In this document: in pieces, positions 16,951 to 26,659 of the stretch | How the letters are laid out: each line of letters begins with the position of its first letter | Position numbering within the stretch: the first letter of the stretch is position 1 | Source: Paenibacillus taichungensis | GTDB lineage: Bacteria > Bacillota > Bacilli > Paenibacillales > Paenibacillaceae | Direction of reading: 5' to 3' | DNA length: 64,000 nt | Assembly (NCBI RefSeq): GCF_003287275.1 | Contig: NZ_QEVW01000009.1 | Location: forward strand, 1 to 64,000 | The notes under the pieces: model-generated | Database searches by the model: none | Told to the model about the DNA's origin: nothing | What the model saw: only the letters and a program-made list of their open reading frames with translations | Program-made: the position numbers and the translations under genes

Positions 16951-17541
16951 GTGAAGATCGGTATCATGGGTGGTACGTTTGATCCGATCCACATGGGACA
17001 CCTCCTGGCAGCTGAAGCGGCAAGGGATTCGCATGCACTGGATGAGATCTGGTTCATGCCTTCCCACGTTCCACCTCACAAACGCGGCGCCGGAGCTTCG
17101 GGACAACAACGTCTCGATATGACGGAAGCGGCTGTGAAAGGTGTGCAGCAATATGAGGTGCTGGGTATCGAGATGGAACTTGGCGGAGTGTCTTATACCA
17201 TTGATACGATGAAGGAACTGTGGCGTCGCCATCCTGAACATGAGTTTTATTTCATTATTGGGGCGGATATGGTGAACTATCTTCCCAAATGGGAGCAGAT
17301 TGAAGAACTTGCAGAACGCCTAACCTTTATCGGGGTTGGTCGACCAGGTTTCCAGTTACATCTGGATGATCTACCAGACGAATTACAGGATCGGGTCCTG
17401 CTGGCCGAGATGCCCTTGGTCGATATTTCATCGACAGCCGTACGCAGACGTCTTGCCAAAGGTCATTCGGTACGTTTCATGATTCCTGATGAGGTGCACC
17501 AATACATTGTAAGGAGCGGTTTATATGGGACTAAGCCGTGA
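16951..17541 (+). CDS. nadD: Nicotinate-nucleotide adenylyltransferase
   Basis: A 196-aa enzyme forming nicotinic acid adenine dinucleotide from NaMN and ATP in NAD synthesis. It has the nucleotidyltransferase motif GGTFDPIHMGHL and the C-terminal ISSTAVRRRL. A GTG lies at 16942 and another at 16951. The AAGGGAG site ends at 16940, so 16951 is better spaced. Its last 17 bases overlap yqeK. Confidence 0.95.
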   Translation: MKIGIMGGTFDPIHMGHLLAAEAARDSHALDEIWFMPSHVPPHKRGAGASGQQRLDMTEAAVKGVQQYEVLGIEMELGGVSYTIDTMKELWRRHPEHEFYFIIGADMVNYLPKWEQIEELAERLTFIGVGRPGFQLHLDDLPDELQDRVLLAEMPLVDISSTAVRRRLAKGHSVRFMIPDEVHQYIVRSGLYGTKP

Positions 17542-18091
17542 CGAACTGATCCGCGCAGTTTCCGGTCAAATGCCGGAGAAGCGTTGGAAGCATACGCTGG
17601 GTGTCATGGAGTCGGCAGTGATGTTGGCTGAAAAATATGGTGCTGATCCTGTAAAAGCGGATCTGGCAGCAATCTTGCATGATGTGGCCAAGTATTGGCC
17701 TGTATCCGAGATGGAAGCGGTCATCCGTGATAATGGATTGAATCAAGAACTTTTGCAGCATGACAAGCAGCTCTGGCATTCCGAAGTGGGTGCTTTTGTT
17801 GCCGAGCGTGACTATGGCATTAATGATGACGAAATTATTAATGCTATTCGTTGGCATACCTCAGGTCGAGTAGGCATGAGCTTGCTGGATAAGGTGGTAT
17901 GTCTTGCGGATTATATTGAACCGGGAAGAGACTTTCCGGGAGTGAATCATATTCGCGAACAGGCTGAGCACAGTCTGGAAGAAGGTTTAATTGCCGGTTT
18001 CGACTCGACGATCAGCTTATTGATCTCGCAGCGCCGTGTTATTTATCCTTTGACCATGTTGTCGCGAAATGATTTGATTGCACATTTATAG
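17525..18091 (+). CDS. yqeK: HD-domain nucleotide phosphohydrolase YqeK (symmetrical Ap4A hydrolase type)
   Basis: A 188-aa HD-superfamily metalloenzyme. Members of this family have been shown to hydrolyse diadenosine tetraphosphate. The metal ligands are seen as KHTLGVMESA, AAILHDVAKYW, WHSEVGAFVA and IRWHTSGRVG, followed by KVVCLADYIEPGR. It overlaps nadD and precedes rsfS, an order conserved in Firmicutes. Confidence 0.92.
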   Translation: MGLSRDELIRAVSGQMPEKRWKHTLGVMESAVMLAEKYGADPVKADLAAILHDVAKYWPVSEMEAVIRDNGLNQELLQHDKQLWHSEVGAFVAERDYGINDDEIINAIRWHTSGRVGMSLLDKVVCLADYIEPGRDFPGVNHIREQAEHSLEEGLIAGFDSTISLLISQRRVIYPLTMLSRNDLIAHL

Positions 18092-18113
18092 ATTAGATTA
18101 TGGAGGTTGGTTC

Positions 18114-18461
18114 ATGACAGTATCATCGAAAGAACTTATGAATATGGCGGTTGCGGCCGCTGACGATAAAAAGGCATCCAACATTGTAGCGCTGGATCTG
18201 ATTGGTATCTCACTGGTAGCAGACTATTTTGTTATCTGTCACGGGAATTCGGATACTCAGGTACAGGCGATTGCAACAGAGATTCGCAAACAGGCGCATG
18301 CAGCCGGCGTGAACATCAAAGGCATCGAAGGTATGGATTCGGCACGTTGGGTATTGATGGATATGGGCGATGTGGTTGTTCATATCTTCCACCGCGACGA
18401 GCGTGAGTATTACAACATTGAGCGTCTGTGGTCTGATGCCAAAGTGGTGGAAACGGTATGA
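18114..18461 (+). CDS. rsfS: Ribosomal silencing factor RsfS
   Basis: A 115-aa protein that binds L14 on the 50S subunit and blocks subunit joining under starvation. Family stretches include DLIGISLVADYFVICHGNS, GMDSARWVLMDMGDVVVHIF and REYYNIERLW. I chose ATG 18114, which has TGGAGGT eight bases before it, over an in-frame start overlapping yqeK. Its stop overlaps the next gene by ATGA. Confidence 0.95.
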   Translation: MTVSSKELMNMAVAAADDKKASNIVALDLIGISLVADYFVICHGNSDTQVQAIATEIRKQAHAAGVNIKGIEGMDSARWVLMDMGDVVVHIFHRDEREYYNIERLWSDAKVVETV

Positions 18462-19363
18462 GTTTGATCGCAGGAACAGTCGTCAGCTTGCCGGTTTCAC
18501 GTGAAGTGTCTCCGTTTGGTTATTTTTTGACGACAGGATCGGAAGATGTACTGCTTCACTATACGGAGCTCACACGTGACGTTAAAATTGGAGAAACGCT
18601 GGAGGTCTTTCTGTTCTTTGATACGGAAGATCGCCTGGCGGCAACCATGAAAAAACCATATCTCACACTCGGCGAAATGGGACGACTGGTTGTGGCTGAT
18701 ATTCATCCACGCCTCGGCTGTTTCCTCGAAATGGGGCTTGGACGGCAATTGCTGCTCCCGATTCGTGAACTGTCTGAATTGGAAGAGCTGCGTCCCCAGG
18801 TGGGGGATGAAGTCTTTGTTATCATGGAACATGACAAGCAGGGACGTTTGCGGGCGAAATTGGCTGGAGAACGTGAGCTTGCACCATTGTCTTTCCATGC
18901 GCCAACCTCGTGGGTCAATCAATGGGTTGAAGCAACAGTCTACAAGACACTTCAGATGGGTACGTTTGTACTTGTCGAAGGTGGAGTGCTGGGATTTGGC
19001 GCTATCGGCATGATTCATTCTTCGGAACGAAACCGCATGCTGCGTCTGGGTGAAAAGGTGAAATGCCGGGTAACCATGGTACGTGAAGATGGACGTGTCA
19101 ATCTGGCGATGTCTCCTCTCAAAGAGGTTGGTCGCAATGAAGATGCAGACAAACTGCTTGCTTTCATGAAAGAGCGCCCTACGGGCGGCATGCCGTATTC
19201 GGATGCAACCCCACCGGACATCATCAAGCAGCGCTTTGGTATCAGCAAATCCGCATTCAAGCGGGCCTTGGGCAAACTTATGAAGGACGGTCTGGTAACT
19301 CAAAAGGAAAACTGGACCTATCTGACAGAGTCTGTACCTCAGGATCAGAACGAAGACAAGTAA
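18458..19363 (+). CDS. cvfB: S1-like RNA-binding protein CvfB (YitL-like)
   Basis: A 301-aa protein made of several S1-like OB folds and a C-terminal winged helix. CvfB of Staphylococcus binds RNA and affects virulence gene expression. The S1-type repeats are seen at about residues 1-60, 65-130 and 145-215 (for example VNQWVEATVYKTLQMGTFVL and GEKVKCRVTMVREDGRVNLAM). The winged helix ends RFGISKSAFKRALGKLMKDG. It overlaps rsfS by ATGA and so is coupled into the yqe cluster, a position that holds yqeM directly in B. subtilis. Confidence 0.88.
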   Translation: MSLIAGTVVSLPVSREVSPFGYFLTTGSEDVLLHYTELTRDVKIGETLEVFLFFDTEDRLAATMKKPYLTLGEMGRLVVADIHPRLGCFLEMGLGRQLLLPIRELSELEELRPQVGDEVFVIMEHDKQGRLRAKLAGERELAPLSFHAPTSWVNQWVEATVYKTLQMGTFVLVEGGVLGFGAIGMIHSSERNRMLRLGEKVKCRVTMVREDGRVNLAMSPLKEVGRNEDADKLLAFMKERPTGGMPYSDATPPDIIKQRFGISKSAFKRALGKLMKDGLVTQKENWTYLTESVPQDQNEDK

Positions 19364-19408
19364 CAAACAGGTATCATGGATCAAGGAAGTGCTTGAATTC
19401 ACAAGTAA

Positions 19409-19455
19409 AGGCAGGGCAAGGCTGGGTGAACTCCGGACGCCCCTGCTTTTTCTTT
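19409..19455 (+). terminator. Probable terminator after cvfB
   Basis: AGGCAGGG pairs with CCCCTGCT across a 24-base loop and is followed by TTTTCTTTTG. The long loop makes this less sure than the others. Confidence 0.5.
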
Positions 19456-19501
19456 TGTTCAAAAGAGATTCGAAAATGAAATTGAAAGTGCGGTGCCTGA
19501 C

Positions 19502-20272
19502 ATGTCTTACCGGAAATTTGCCTATGTGTACGATGAATTAATGGAGGATATGCCTTATCCGGACTGGATAAGGTTTGCGAGAACGGCTTGGGAACGGCAT
19601 GGCATGCCAAAAAGTGTGGCTGAACTGGGTTGTGGCACGGGTTCAATTACGATCCCGCTGGTGAACTCCGGCTTCGAAGTTACAGGTATTGACCTGTCAG
19701 CGGACATGTTGTCTGTTGCACGCAGTAAAATGGAAGCCACGCCTCAAGGCCACCGCTTATATCGGGAAGGCAGTGTCCGCTGGGTGCAGCAGGATATGCG
19801 GGACTGGAGGGTTCCGGAGCCTGTGGACTCGGTGATATCGTTCTGTGATTGCGTGAATTATCTGCTTGAAAAAGAGGATGTTGTTCGTACCTTTCAGCGT
19901 ACTTACGAGATGCTAAAGCCGGAGGGCACATTCCTGTTCGATGTACATCATCCGAATACCCTTATTCGATACGAAGAGGAGCAACCATTTGTGTTGGACG
20001 AACGCTCCGTATCGTATATTTGGACCTGTGATATGGATCATGATCGGTGTGAGATTGAGCATCACCTAAGTATCTTTTCACGTGTGGCTGAGAGTGGCAA
20101 GGATATGTACCAACGGTTTGAAGAGGTTCATGTTCAGCGTGCGTATGATCCGGACTGGATGAAGCTGGAGCTCACGAAGGCCGGATTCAGAGATGTCCGT
20201 GTATATGCTGATTTTGAGTGGAAAGAGGCGGGAGAAGGCGCACAGCGTCTATTCTATGTAGCCGTCAAATAG
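19502..20272 (+). CDS. yqeM: SAM-dependent methyltransferase YqeM
   Basis: A 256-aa class I methyltransferase. The SAM-binding motif is VAELGCGTGSITIPL at about residue 40. It is followed by VTGIDLSADMLSVAR, the acidic post-II motif SVISFCDCVNYLLE, and a C-terminal hydrophobic strand. The N-terminus MSYRKFAYVYDELM fits the family and decides for ATG 19502, although no strong ribosome site is visible. The substrate is unknown. A long terminator follows. Confidence 0.88.
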   Translation: MSYRKFAYVYDELMEDMPYPDWIRFARTAWERHGMPKSVAELGCGTGSITIPLVNSGFEVTGIDLSADMLSVARSKMEATPQGHRLYREGSVRWVQQDMRDWRVPEPVDSVISFCDCVNYLLEKEDVVRTFQRTYEMLKPEGTFLFDVHHPNTLIRYEEEQPFVLDERSVSYIWTCDMDHDRCEIEHHLSIFSRVAESGKDMYQRFEEVHVQRAYDPDWMKLELTKAGFRDVRVYADFEWKEAGEGAQRLFYVAVK

Positions 20273-20286
20273 GAGCATGATGTTGA

Positions 20287-20327
20287 ACTGCCCTTATGAT
20301 GCATTATGATGCATAAGGGCAGTTTTT
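20287..20327 (+). terminator. Terminator of yqeM
   Basis: CTGCCCTTATG pairs perfectly with CATAAGGGCAG around a 13-base loop and is followed by TTTTTA. Confidence 0.92.
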
Positions 20328-20400
20328 ACGTATAAGAATGTTTTTAAATTTGTAATAAAAGCTATTGTCAGCATGGGTTGAAGGAGGCCATACTAGTTGA

Positions 20401-20529
20401 ATGGAAACGGTTTTCTTAATTAGTTTAATTCAGAAAATTAAAATTCCGGGTGGGGTGCAGAATGGAAAGTACATACAAAACAAGACTGACTTCCGAACAG
20501 TTAGATGGAATAATGCAGCAGCATTTTAA
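20401..20529 (+). other. Possible regulatory upstream ORF of the kinase-like gene
   Basis: A strong AAGGAGG at 20381-20387 does not serve the kinase gene, whose ATG is 75 bases further on. It could serve a TTG at 20397 giving 8 codons, or the ATG at 20401 giving a 42-codon ORF that overlaps the first 68 bases of the kinase gene in another frame. No protein family is recognised. This arrangement would suit translational control, but that is inference. Confidence 0.35.
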
Positions 20530-21418
20530 CACAGGTATCCAGGAATACAAAGAGATGATTGACGGCTGGGCAAACCACGCTTACTTTATCACCAAGGACG
20601 ACGGACAGAAGGTAGTACTCAAAATAGCTCCTTCTAATGGCATTAAGCTGATGCGCTGTGAACAGCATGTCATGGTTGCTGAGGTTGAGGCACTGCGACT
20701 TGCAGCAGAGCTTCAGGATGTACCCGTTCCCCGAGTATTGGCTTACGATCCATCGCTCACCCTGGTTCCGGCAGAATATTTTCTTATGGAGTACATGCCA
20801 GGAACGCCGTATAACAAAGTCAAAGATCAGTACAGTGCAGAAGGGCAGAAATCCATAGAGCAACAGCTGGGTGCATACAATCGCCGGATTAATGAAATTA
20901 AAGGGGAGAAGTTTGGGTACTTTTCCTCAAAGAAACCACATTATGCGACGTGGAAAGAAGCTTTCCTGAATTTGATGGATGATATGCTCTCAGATAGCAA
21001 AGCAGCGGGTGTGGAATTTTCGATTCGTTATGAGGAACTGGAGCGTTTAATTCAAGAGAAATCAGGTGTGCTGGATGACGTCAAAGAACCTGTACTTGTA
21101 CATTGGGATTTGTGGGATGGAAATGTATTTGTGGAGGCAGGTCAAATCACGGCCATTATCGATTTCGAACGTTCCCTCTGGGCAGATCCTCTGATGGAGC
21201 ACTACTTCAGTCATTTTAATAATACACCAGGATTCCTCAAAGGATATGGAAGAGCAGTTACAACAGACAGCGAACGAAAAAGAAGAAGTTTATATGATCT
21301 GTACTTTGATCTGGCGCTGAGAATCGAGTGTCCGTATCGTCAATACGATAACAAGGAACACATTCAGTGGACGATTGATAACCTAGAAGAAGGAATCAAG
21401 CGATTCCAGTCGTCTTAA
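20462..21418 (+). CDS. Phosphotransferase of the aminoglycoside phosphotransferase (APH/choline kinase) family
   Basis: A 318-aa kinase-fold protein. The catalytic loop is VHWDLWDGNVF near residue 220 (the HxDxxxxN signature) and the metal-binding Asp is in AIIDFERSLWADP. The N-lobe lysine is in KVVLKIAPSN. ATG 20462 with GGGTGGGGTGCAG before it is preferred over a GTG 12 bases upstream. It is a free-standing gene between two terminated units. These family members phosphorylate antibiotics, sugars, choline or homoserine. Nothing here tells which, so a resistance role should not be assumed. Confidence 0.85.
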   Translation: MESTYKTRLTSEQLDGIMQQHFNTGIQEYKEMIDGWANHAYFITKDDGQKVVLKIAPSNGIKLMRCEQHVMVAEVEALRLAAELQDVPVPRVLAYDPSLTLVPAEYFLMEYMPGTPYNKVKDQYSAEGQKSIEQQLGAYNRRINEIKGEKFGYFSSKKPHYATWKEAFLNLMDDMLSDSKAAGVEFSIRYEELERLIQEKSGVLDDVKEPVLVHWDLWDGNVFVEAGQITAIIDFERSLWADPLMEHYFSHFNNTPGFLKGYGRAVTTDSERKRRSLYDLYFDLALRIECPYRQYDNKEHIQWTIDNLEEGIKRFQSS

Positions 21419-21467
21419 TGTGTATACTGATGCATAGCATTGCTTATACTCAACAGACAGTGTAATA

Positions 21468-21496
21468 TTGACTTTAATGCTTCTTTTTTATATAAT
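21468..21496 (+). promoter_or_regulatory. Sigma-A promoter of leuS
   Basis: TTGACT (21468-21473) and TATAAT (21491-21496) are separated by exactly 17 bases. The inferred start near 21503 is about 27 bases before the T-box leader. Confidence 0.8.
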
Positions 21497-21529
21497 GTTT
21501 CCGATCATATCGTATACATATTTCGATGA

Positions 21530-21818
21530 TAAGGATCAGTAGTGAGTCCTGTACATGACAGAGAGCCGACGGTTGGTGCAAGTCGGTTGACAGTATTTCA
21601 CGAACTCGCCTTGGAGAAATGCGGTGATTACACCATCTTGCAACCGACTGAAGTAACACTCGGTTCAGGAATGGAAATCCGCATCGGTTAACCGCCGTTA
21701 CAGGTCCAAAGGGAGTGGATGACGAAGCACGATCGTCCGCTAACTAGGGTGGTACCACGGGAATTCAACCTCTCGTCCCTAGCGCTGCAAACGCTACGGG
21801 ATGCTGAGGTTTTTTTGT
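21530..21818 (+). promoter_or_regulatory. Leucine T-box leader with terminator/antiterminator
   Basis: The conserved T-box sequence AGGGTGGTACCACGG lies at 21746-21760. Stem I spans about 21530-21615, with the likely specifier codon CTC (Leu) at 21605-21607 in the GAACTC loop. The terminator hairpin at 21768-21818 pairs ACCTC...TAGCG with CGCTA...GAGGT and ends in seven T residues. Uncharged tRNA-Leu would stabilise the antiterminator and allow leuS transcription. The specifier assignment agrees with the downstream gene. Confidence 0.93.
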
Positions 21819-21854
21819 TGCAATAAATGCGAATAACCAGAGGAGGAACAATAG

Positions 21855-24299
21855 ATGAGTGAGAATCAACAGCCAAAACACGGCTACAAGCCACAAGTCA
21901 TGGAGAAAAGTTGGCAGCAGTACTGGGATGACAATAAAACGTTTAAAACGGGTGAGGACCCGGCTAAACCGAAGTTTTATGCCCTGGATATGTTTCCGTA
22001 CCCATCTGGCTCAGGCCTGCACGTAGGTCACCCGGAAGGATACACGGCAACGGATATCGTATCCCGTTTCAAACGTATGCGCGGCTTCAATGTATTGCAT
22101 CCAATGGGTTGGGACGCTTTCGGCCTGCCTGCTGAGCAGCATGCATTGGATACTGGTGAGCATCCACGACATATTACATTCCGCAATATTGACAATTTCC
22201 GCCGCCAGATCAAATCACTGGGCTTCTCATATGACTGGGATCGGGAGATCAGTACAACAGACCCTGACTACTACAAATGGACGCAATGGATCTTCATCCA
22301 ATTGTACAATAAAGGGCTGGCATATGTAGATGAAGTACCTGTTAACTGGTGCGAAGCTTTGGGCACGGTACTGGCGAACGAAGAAGTTATCGACGGTAAG
22401 AGTGAGCGTGGTGGACATCCGGTCGTTCGTAAACCGATGCGCCAATGGGTATTGAGAATTACGGAATATGCAGAGCGTTTGCTGGAGGACCTGGAAGAGC
22501 TGGACTGGTCAGAAAGTATCAAGGATATGCAGCGCAACTGGATCGGTAAATCGACCGGGGCGGAAGTTACTTTTGCCATTGAGGGTCATGAAGAAGTTAT
22601 CAAAGTGTTTACGACACGTGCAGATACGTTGTTTGGCGCAAGTTATGCTGTATTGGCACCTGAGCACGAGCTGGTGGAAGTCATTACAACGTCTGAACAG
22701 CGTGAAGCAATCAAGGCATATCAGGAACAGGCTGCTCGCAAAAGCGATCTGGAACGTACCGATTTGGCTAAAGACAAAACGGGTGTGTTCACAGGAACTT
22801 ATGCAATCAATCCGGTAAATGGAGCGAAGGTGCCAATCTGGATTGCCGATTATGTTCTGGCTGGATACGGCACAGGCGCGATCATGGCCGTTCCGGGACA
22901 TGACGCTCGTGACTGGGAGTTTGCGAAACAGTTTGGTCTGGACATCATCGAGGTTGTACAGGGTGGCGACGTGACACAAGAAGCGTATTCCGGAGACGGA
23001 CCGCATGTGAACTCCGATTTCCTGAACGGATTGAACAACGAAGAAGCGATTGCGAAGATGATTGCCTGGTTGGAAGAGAACGGTAAGGGACAAGGCAAAA
23101 CGACCTACCGTCTGCGTGACTGGTTGTTCAGCCGTCAGCGTTACTGGGGTGAGCCAATTCCGATTCTGCATCTGGAAGACGGAACGATGAAGACGGTGCC
23201 AGAAGATCAACTGCCTTTGCTGCTGCCGGATATCGACCAGATCAAACCTTCGGGTACTGGCGAATCACCGCTGGCGAATGTTACGGAATGGGTTAACACC
23301 GTAGATCCGGAAACAGGAATGAAAGCACGTCGCGAGACGAACACGATGCCACAATGGGCAGGTAGCTGCTGGTATTACCTGCGCTTTATCGATCCACACA
23401 ATGACAAGGAACTGATCTCTCAAGAGAAACAGCAGCAGTGGCTGCCGGTTGATCTGTATATCGGCGGAGCAGAGCACGCGGTGCTTCACTTGCTGTACGC
23501 TCGTTTCTGGCATAAAGTGCTGTATGATCTGGGTGTGGTGCATACCAAAGAGCCGTTCCACAAACTGGTCAATCAAGGTATGATCCTGGGAACCAACAAT
23601 GAGAAGATGAGTAAATCCCGTGGTAATGTTATTAACCCGGATGAGATCGTCAATGAATTCGGTGCAGATACATTGCGTCTGTACGAAATGTTCATGGGAC
23701 CATTGGAGGCGACAAAACCGTGGAATGCTAACGGGGTTGAGGGCATGCACCGCTTCCTGTCACGTGTATGGCGTCTGTTCATCAATGAAGATACAGGTGC
23801 AATCAACGACAAGATCACAGCAGATGGTGGAACCGATGAGTTCAAGCGCACTGCACACAAAACAATCAAAAAGGTTACAGAGGATCTGGAACATCTGCGT
23901 TTCAACACAGCGATCAGCCAGTTGATGATCTTCATCAACGATGCATACAAAGCAGATACGCTGCCGCGTGAAGCCATGGAGAACTTTGTACAGCTGTTGT
24001 CACCGCTGGCACCGCATATGGCAGAGGAGCTGTGGAGCCGTCTCGGTCATGAAGGTGGAATCTCTTACGTAGCTTGGCCTGAGTATGATGAGTCCATGAC
24101 GGTTGACGCCGAAGTGGAGATTGTTGTTCAAGTGAATGGCAAAATTGTAACCCGTGCTACGATTGCGAAGGATCTGGACGCACAGGGCATGCAGGACTTT
24201 ACAATGGAACTGGCACCTGTGAAACAGGCTCTGGAAGGCAAGACCATTCGCAAGGTCATTGCCGTTCCAGGCAAACTCGTTAATATTGTTGCCGGTTAA
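21855..24299 (+). CDS. leuS: Leucyl-tRNA synthetase
   Basis: An 814-aa class Ia synthetase charging tRNA-Leu. The HIGH motif appears as [16 protein letters not shown]. The editing domain contains [13 protein letters not shown] and [18 protein letters not shown] is seen in [12 protein letters not shown]. The anticodon-binding and C-terminal domains follow. ATG 21855 has an AGAGGAGGA site. It is controlled by the T-box leader just upstream. Its 3' end overlaps the convergent comER gene by 20 bases. Confidence 0.98.
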   Translation: MSENQQPKHGYKPQVMEKSWQQYWDDNKTFKTGEDPAKPKFYALDMFPYPSGSGLHVGHPEGYTATDIVSRFKRMRGFNVLHPMGWDAFGLPAEQHALDTGEHPRHITFRNIDNFRRQIKSLGFSYDWDREISTTDPDYYKWTQWIFIQLYNKGLAYVDEVPVNWCEALGTVLANEEVIDGKSERGGHPVVRKPMRQWVLRITEYAERLLEDLEELDWSESIKDMQRNWIGKSTGAEVTFAIEGHEEVIKVFTTRADTLFGASYAVLAPEHELVEVITTSEQREAIKAYQEQAARKSDLERTDLAKDKTGVFTGTYAINPVNGAKVPIWIADYVLAGYGTGAIMAVPGHDARDWEFAKQFGLDIIEVVQGGDVTQEAYSGDGPHVNSDFLNGLNNEEAIAKMIAWLEENGKGQGKTTYRLRDWLFSRQRYWGEPIPILHLEDGTMKTVPEDQLPLLLPDIDQIKPSGTGESPLANVTEWVNTVDPETGMKARRETNTMPQWAGSCWYYLRFIDPHNDKELISQEKQQQWLPVDLYIGGAEHAVLHLLYARFWHKVLYDLGVVHTKEPFHKLVNQGMILGTNNEKMSKSRGNVINPDEIVNEFGADTLRLYEMFMGPLEATKPWNANGVEGMHRFLSRVWRLFINEDTGAINDKITADGGTDEFKRTAHKTIKKVTEDLEHLRFNTAISQLMIFINDAYKADTLPREAMENFVQLLSPLAPHMAEELWSRLGHEGGISYVAWPEYDESMTVDAEVEIVVQVNGKIVTRATIAKDLDAQGMQDFTMELAPVKQALEGKTIRKVIAVPGKLVNIVAG

Positions 24300-25125
24300 T
24301 CTCACCGGCTTTGAATAGTTCATCCAGCTTTAACAAATCTTCATCATATTTGTCATGAGTTGTCTGGATTAAGCTGTCAAAAACACCATTCAGATTCACT
24401 TTTAGCAGGGCAAGTGCCTGTGCGGTGATGCCGCCAGGTACAGCCACTCGAGCTTGAAGTTCTTGCGGGGTGTATCCTCCTTCGGTAAGCAGTTTGCCTG
24501 TTCCCAGGAGCATCTCGCCGGCAAGAGCGCAGGCATCGGCTCGTTTGATGTCTGTAAGCTTGACTGCACTCTCGATCCATTGCTCCAGAAAGAACGATAT
24601 GAATGCAGGTCCGCAGCTGGAGAAGTCGGATGTGATCCGGGTACAGGCTTCATCCACTTGGTAGGGTCTGCCGATATGACTGAGCAGCCCTTCCAGCACA
24701 GCGCGGTCTTCGGTAGTCATTCGCTCACCGTGTATACACAGGGACGCTCCGCTGCCGACCTGGTGCGTAACGCTGGGGATAACTTTGGAGACTTTGCAAG
24801 GAAGTGAAGATTCCAGATGGCGCAGCTGCACGGGACTGGTGATCGAGACGATTATATGATTGGGATTCACGACAGGCAGGATGTCGTCAATGACATGTTT
24901 GAATTCAAGTGGCTTCACGCACAAAAAGATGATATTGCTGCGGATGACGGTTTCCCGGTTGCTTTGTGATTCATGCAGACCGGGGTAACGGAGGGATAGC
25001 TGCCGTACTTTGGAAGGAGTTCTATTGCTGGCGGCGATCTGCCGTGGCTCAAGTGCACCGGATTGAATCAAGGCATAGATCAGCAGGCTGCCCATGCTGC
25101 CGGTTCCGATAAATCCAACCTTCAT
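24280..25125 (-). CDS. comER: ComER, pyrroline-5-carboxylate reductase-like protein
   Basis: A 281-aa Rossmann-fold protein of the P5C reductase family. The N-terminal motif is [14 protein letters not shown], followed by [22 protein letters not shown] and the family stretch [18 protein letters not shown]. It is divergent from comEA, exactly as in B. subtilis, where comER is not needed for competence and has been linked to sporulation or biofilm entry. Whether it makes proline is unknown. Proline synthesis normally relies on other paralogs. Its end overlaps the leuS stop region on the opposite strand. Confidence 0.88.
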   Translation of the reverse strand: MKVGFIGTGSMGSLLIYALIQSGALEPRQIAASNRTPSKVRQLSLRYPGLHESQSNRETVIRSNIIFLCVKPLEFKHVIDDILPVVNPNHIIVSITSPVQLRHLESSLPCKVSKVIPSVTHQVGSGASLCIHGERMTTEDRAVLEGLLSHIGRPYQVDEACTRITSDFSSCGPAFISFFLEQWIESAVKLTDIKRADACALAGEMLLGTGKLLTEGGYTPQELQARVAVPGGITAQALALLKVNLNGVFDSLIQTTHDKYDEDLLKLDELFKAGEINRQQY

Positions 25126-25311
25126 TGTTCAGGCCTCCTTTCATGCTTTACGGTAATGGCGCAGTTCTTTCCCTCTAGTGTATGCGTCAGGACCTGCTTC
25201 ACATGACATGAAAATAGTACAGCTTGGTTTACCAGGCAAGTCCAACGGTTCGGAAGCACCGCCCGTGTTCAGAATAGATTTATTTTGAATCCAGGGAGAG
25301 GTGTGGAAGAA

Positions 25312-25899
25312 ATGAGATGGACAAAGGGGATGACCATTGCTGCGGCGGTGGTCGGATGTATACTAATATTATGGTCGGGCAAAAGTGAACAGCCGCCTTC
25401 TGGCTGGGAACCTATGCAGCTCGCCACCGAGAAGCCGACGATAGAGCAGGAAACCCCTGCTGTACAGTCGGCTACTTTGGTTCAGGAACAAACGAAAGCT
25501 TCCGATGCAGAACAGAGACCGCCAACAACAGAGGTCCCTGTAGAGACTAATCAGGTTGATACCGCAGCAGGGAAAGTGGCTGATCAGACAGTTGCAGTTA
25601 AGCAAACGGATACTTCTACAGGTGGGACACAAACGAAATCCGAGGCAACCGCTGCTTCATCAGACAATAACCAAGCATTGGTGAGCAATGAAGCTGTCGA
25701 CAATGGCAAAATTGATGTCAATACAGCTCCTGCTGCCAAGCTCATGGAACTTCCCGGAATTGGGGAGAAAAAGGCGCAAGCCATTATTGATTATCGTAAT
25801 TCCCATGGTCCTTTTACCAAAGTCAGCGATCTGACCAAAGTGAAAGGAATCGGAATGAAGATGCTGGAGAAAATGGCTCCTTATGTGCAGATCAGATAA
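25312..25899 (+). CDS. comEA: Competence protein ComEA, DNA receptor
   Basis: A 195-aa membrane-anchored DNA-binding protein of the transformation machinery. It has one N-terminal membrane helix ([15 protein letters not shown]), a Thr/Glu/Gln-rich periplasmic-type linker of about 100 residues, and a C-terminal helix-hairpin-helix pair ([18 protein letters not shown] and [17 protein letters not shown]). There is no SLBB domain before the HhH. GTG 25303 is an alternative start, but GGGAGAGG is better spaced for ATG 25312. It begins the rightward comEA-comEB-comEC set. Confidence 0.92.
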   Translation: MRWTKGMTIAAAVVGCILILWSGKSEQPPSGWEPMQLATEKPTIEQETPAVQSATLVQEQTKASDAEQRPPTTEVPVETNQVDTAAGKVADQTVAVKQTDTSTGGTQTKSEATAASSDNNQALVSNEAVDNGKIDVNTAPAAKLMELPGIGEKKAQAIIDYRNSHGPFTKVSDLTKVKGIGMKMLEKMAPYVQIR

Positions 25900-26032
25900 T
25901 TACGCAATAATAAATATTAGGATATAAGTTGAATCTGAATGACAGAATAGCCATCCCAATGTTCTCTGTACGCTGAGTGTCTGGATGACAATGAGATGGG
26001 TTCAACTTGTATCCGAGGGGAGGGAAACGGTT

Positions 26033-26554
26033 ATGAGCACAGCAGACGTACGCAAAGACTGGGATACGTATTTCATGGACATCGCATATATGGTCTCTAC
26101 CCGTTCCCGCTGTTCACGCCGTCATGTTGGCGCTGTACTTGTACAGGGGAAGAAACTGCTTGGAACAGCTTATAACGGTGCGCCCATGGGGGTTCCGGAC
26201 TGCTCTGAAGCAGGATGCATGATCTCGGAAGAATATGAGCTGGTGGTAACCGACGGTCAGGAGGCAATGGTCAAAAAGCAACGCTGCATTCGTACTATTC
26301 ATGCGGAGCAGAATTTGCTTTTGTTCACCGATCGGATTGACCGCGAAGGCTCTTCTGTATATGTCACGGATGAACCTTGCTGGACTTGCTCCAATATGCT
26401 CGCGAATAGCGGTATTACAGAAATCGTGTTTCATCGCCCGTATCCCAAGGACACAGGCAAAGTTACAAACATGATGAAGCAAAAAGGCATTACGTTTCGT
26501 CGGCTGGAAAATTACCAGCCTCCGCGGGAGACGATGATGACCGTAAGTGACTAG
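26033..26554 (+). CDS. comEB: ComEB, deoxycytidylate deaminase-type protein
   Basis: A 173-aa zinc-dependent deaminase of the dCMP deaminase family, converting dCMP to dUMP. The zinc ligands are seen in TIHAEQNLL and DEPCWTCSNM. The N-terminal stretch RKDWDTYFMDIAYMVSTRSRCSRRHVG (read as residues 5-31) is typical. ATG 26033 has GGGGAGGGA before it. B. subtilis ComEB is dispensable for competence, but a role in localising ComGA to the pole has been reported. It is followed by a terminator and then comEC. Confidence 0.93.
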   Translation: MSTADVRKDWDTYFMDIAYMVSTRSRCSRRHVGAVLVQGKKLLGTAYNGAPMGVPDCSEAGCMISEEYELVVTDGQEAMVKKQRCIRTIHAEQNLLLFTDRIDREGSSVYVTDEPCWTCSNMLANSGITEIVFHRPYPKDTGKVTNMMKQKGITFRRLENYQPPRETMMTVSD

Positions 26555-26585
26555 AACCAATATAATATTCAAATTTGCGGGGAAG

Positions 26586-26622
26586 AACCTCCGGTTGCTG
26601 TATCAGCTGCCGGGGGTTTTTC
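26586..26622 (+). terminator. Terminator between comEB and comEC
   Basis: AACCTCCGG pairs with CCGGGGGTT, with an inner GCTG/CAGC stem, and is followed by TTTCTG. It would give partial or full termination before comEC. Confidence 0.7.
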
Positions 26623-26659
26623 TGCGTTCATACGGGTGACACATAGGAGGGGGAAGAAA

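Noticed and set aside
20401..20415. Catabolite-responsive element (cre) ATGGAAACGGTTTTC
   Set aside because: The last two consensus positions do not fit and there is no carbon-related gene nearby.
20462..21418. Calling the kinase-like gene an antibiotic resistance gene
   Set aside because: The HxDxxxxN and IIDFE motifs define only the broad APH fold, and there are no mobile-element signs or substrate-specific residues.
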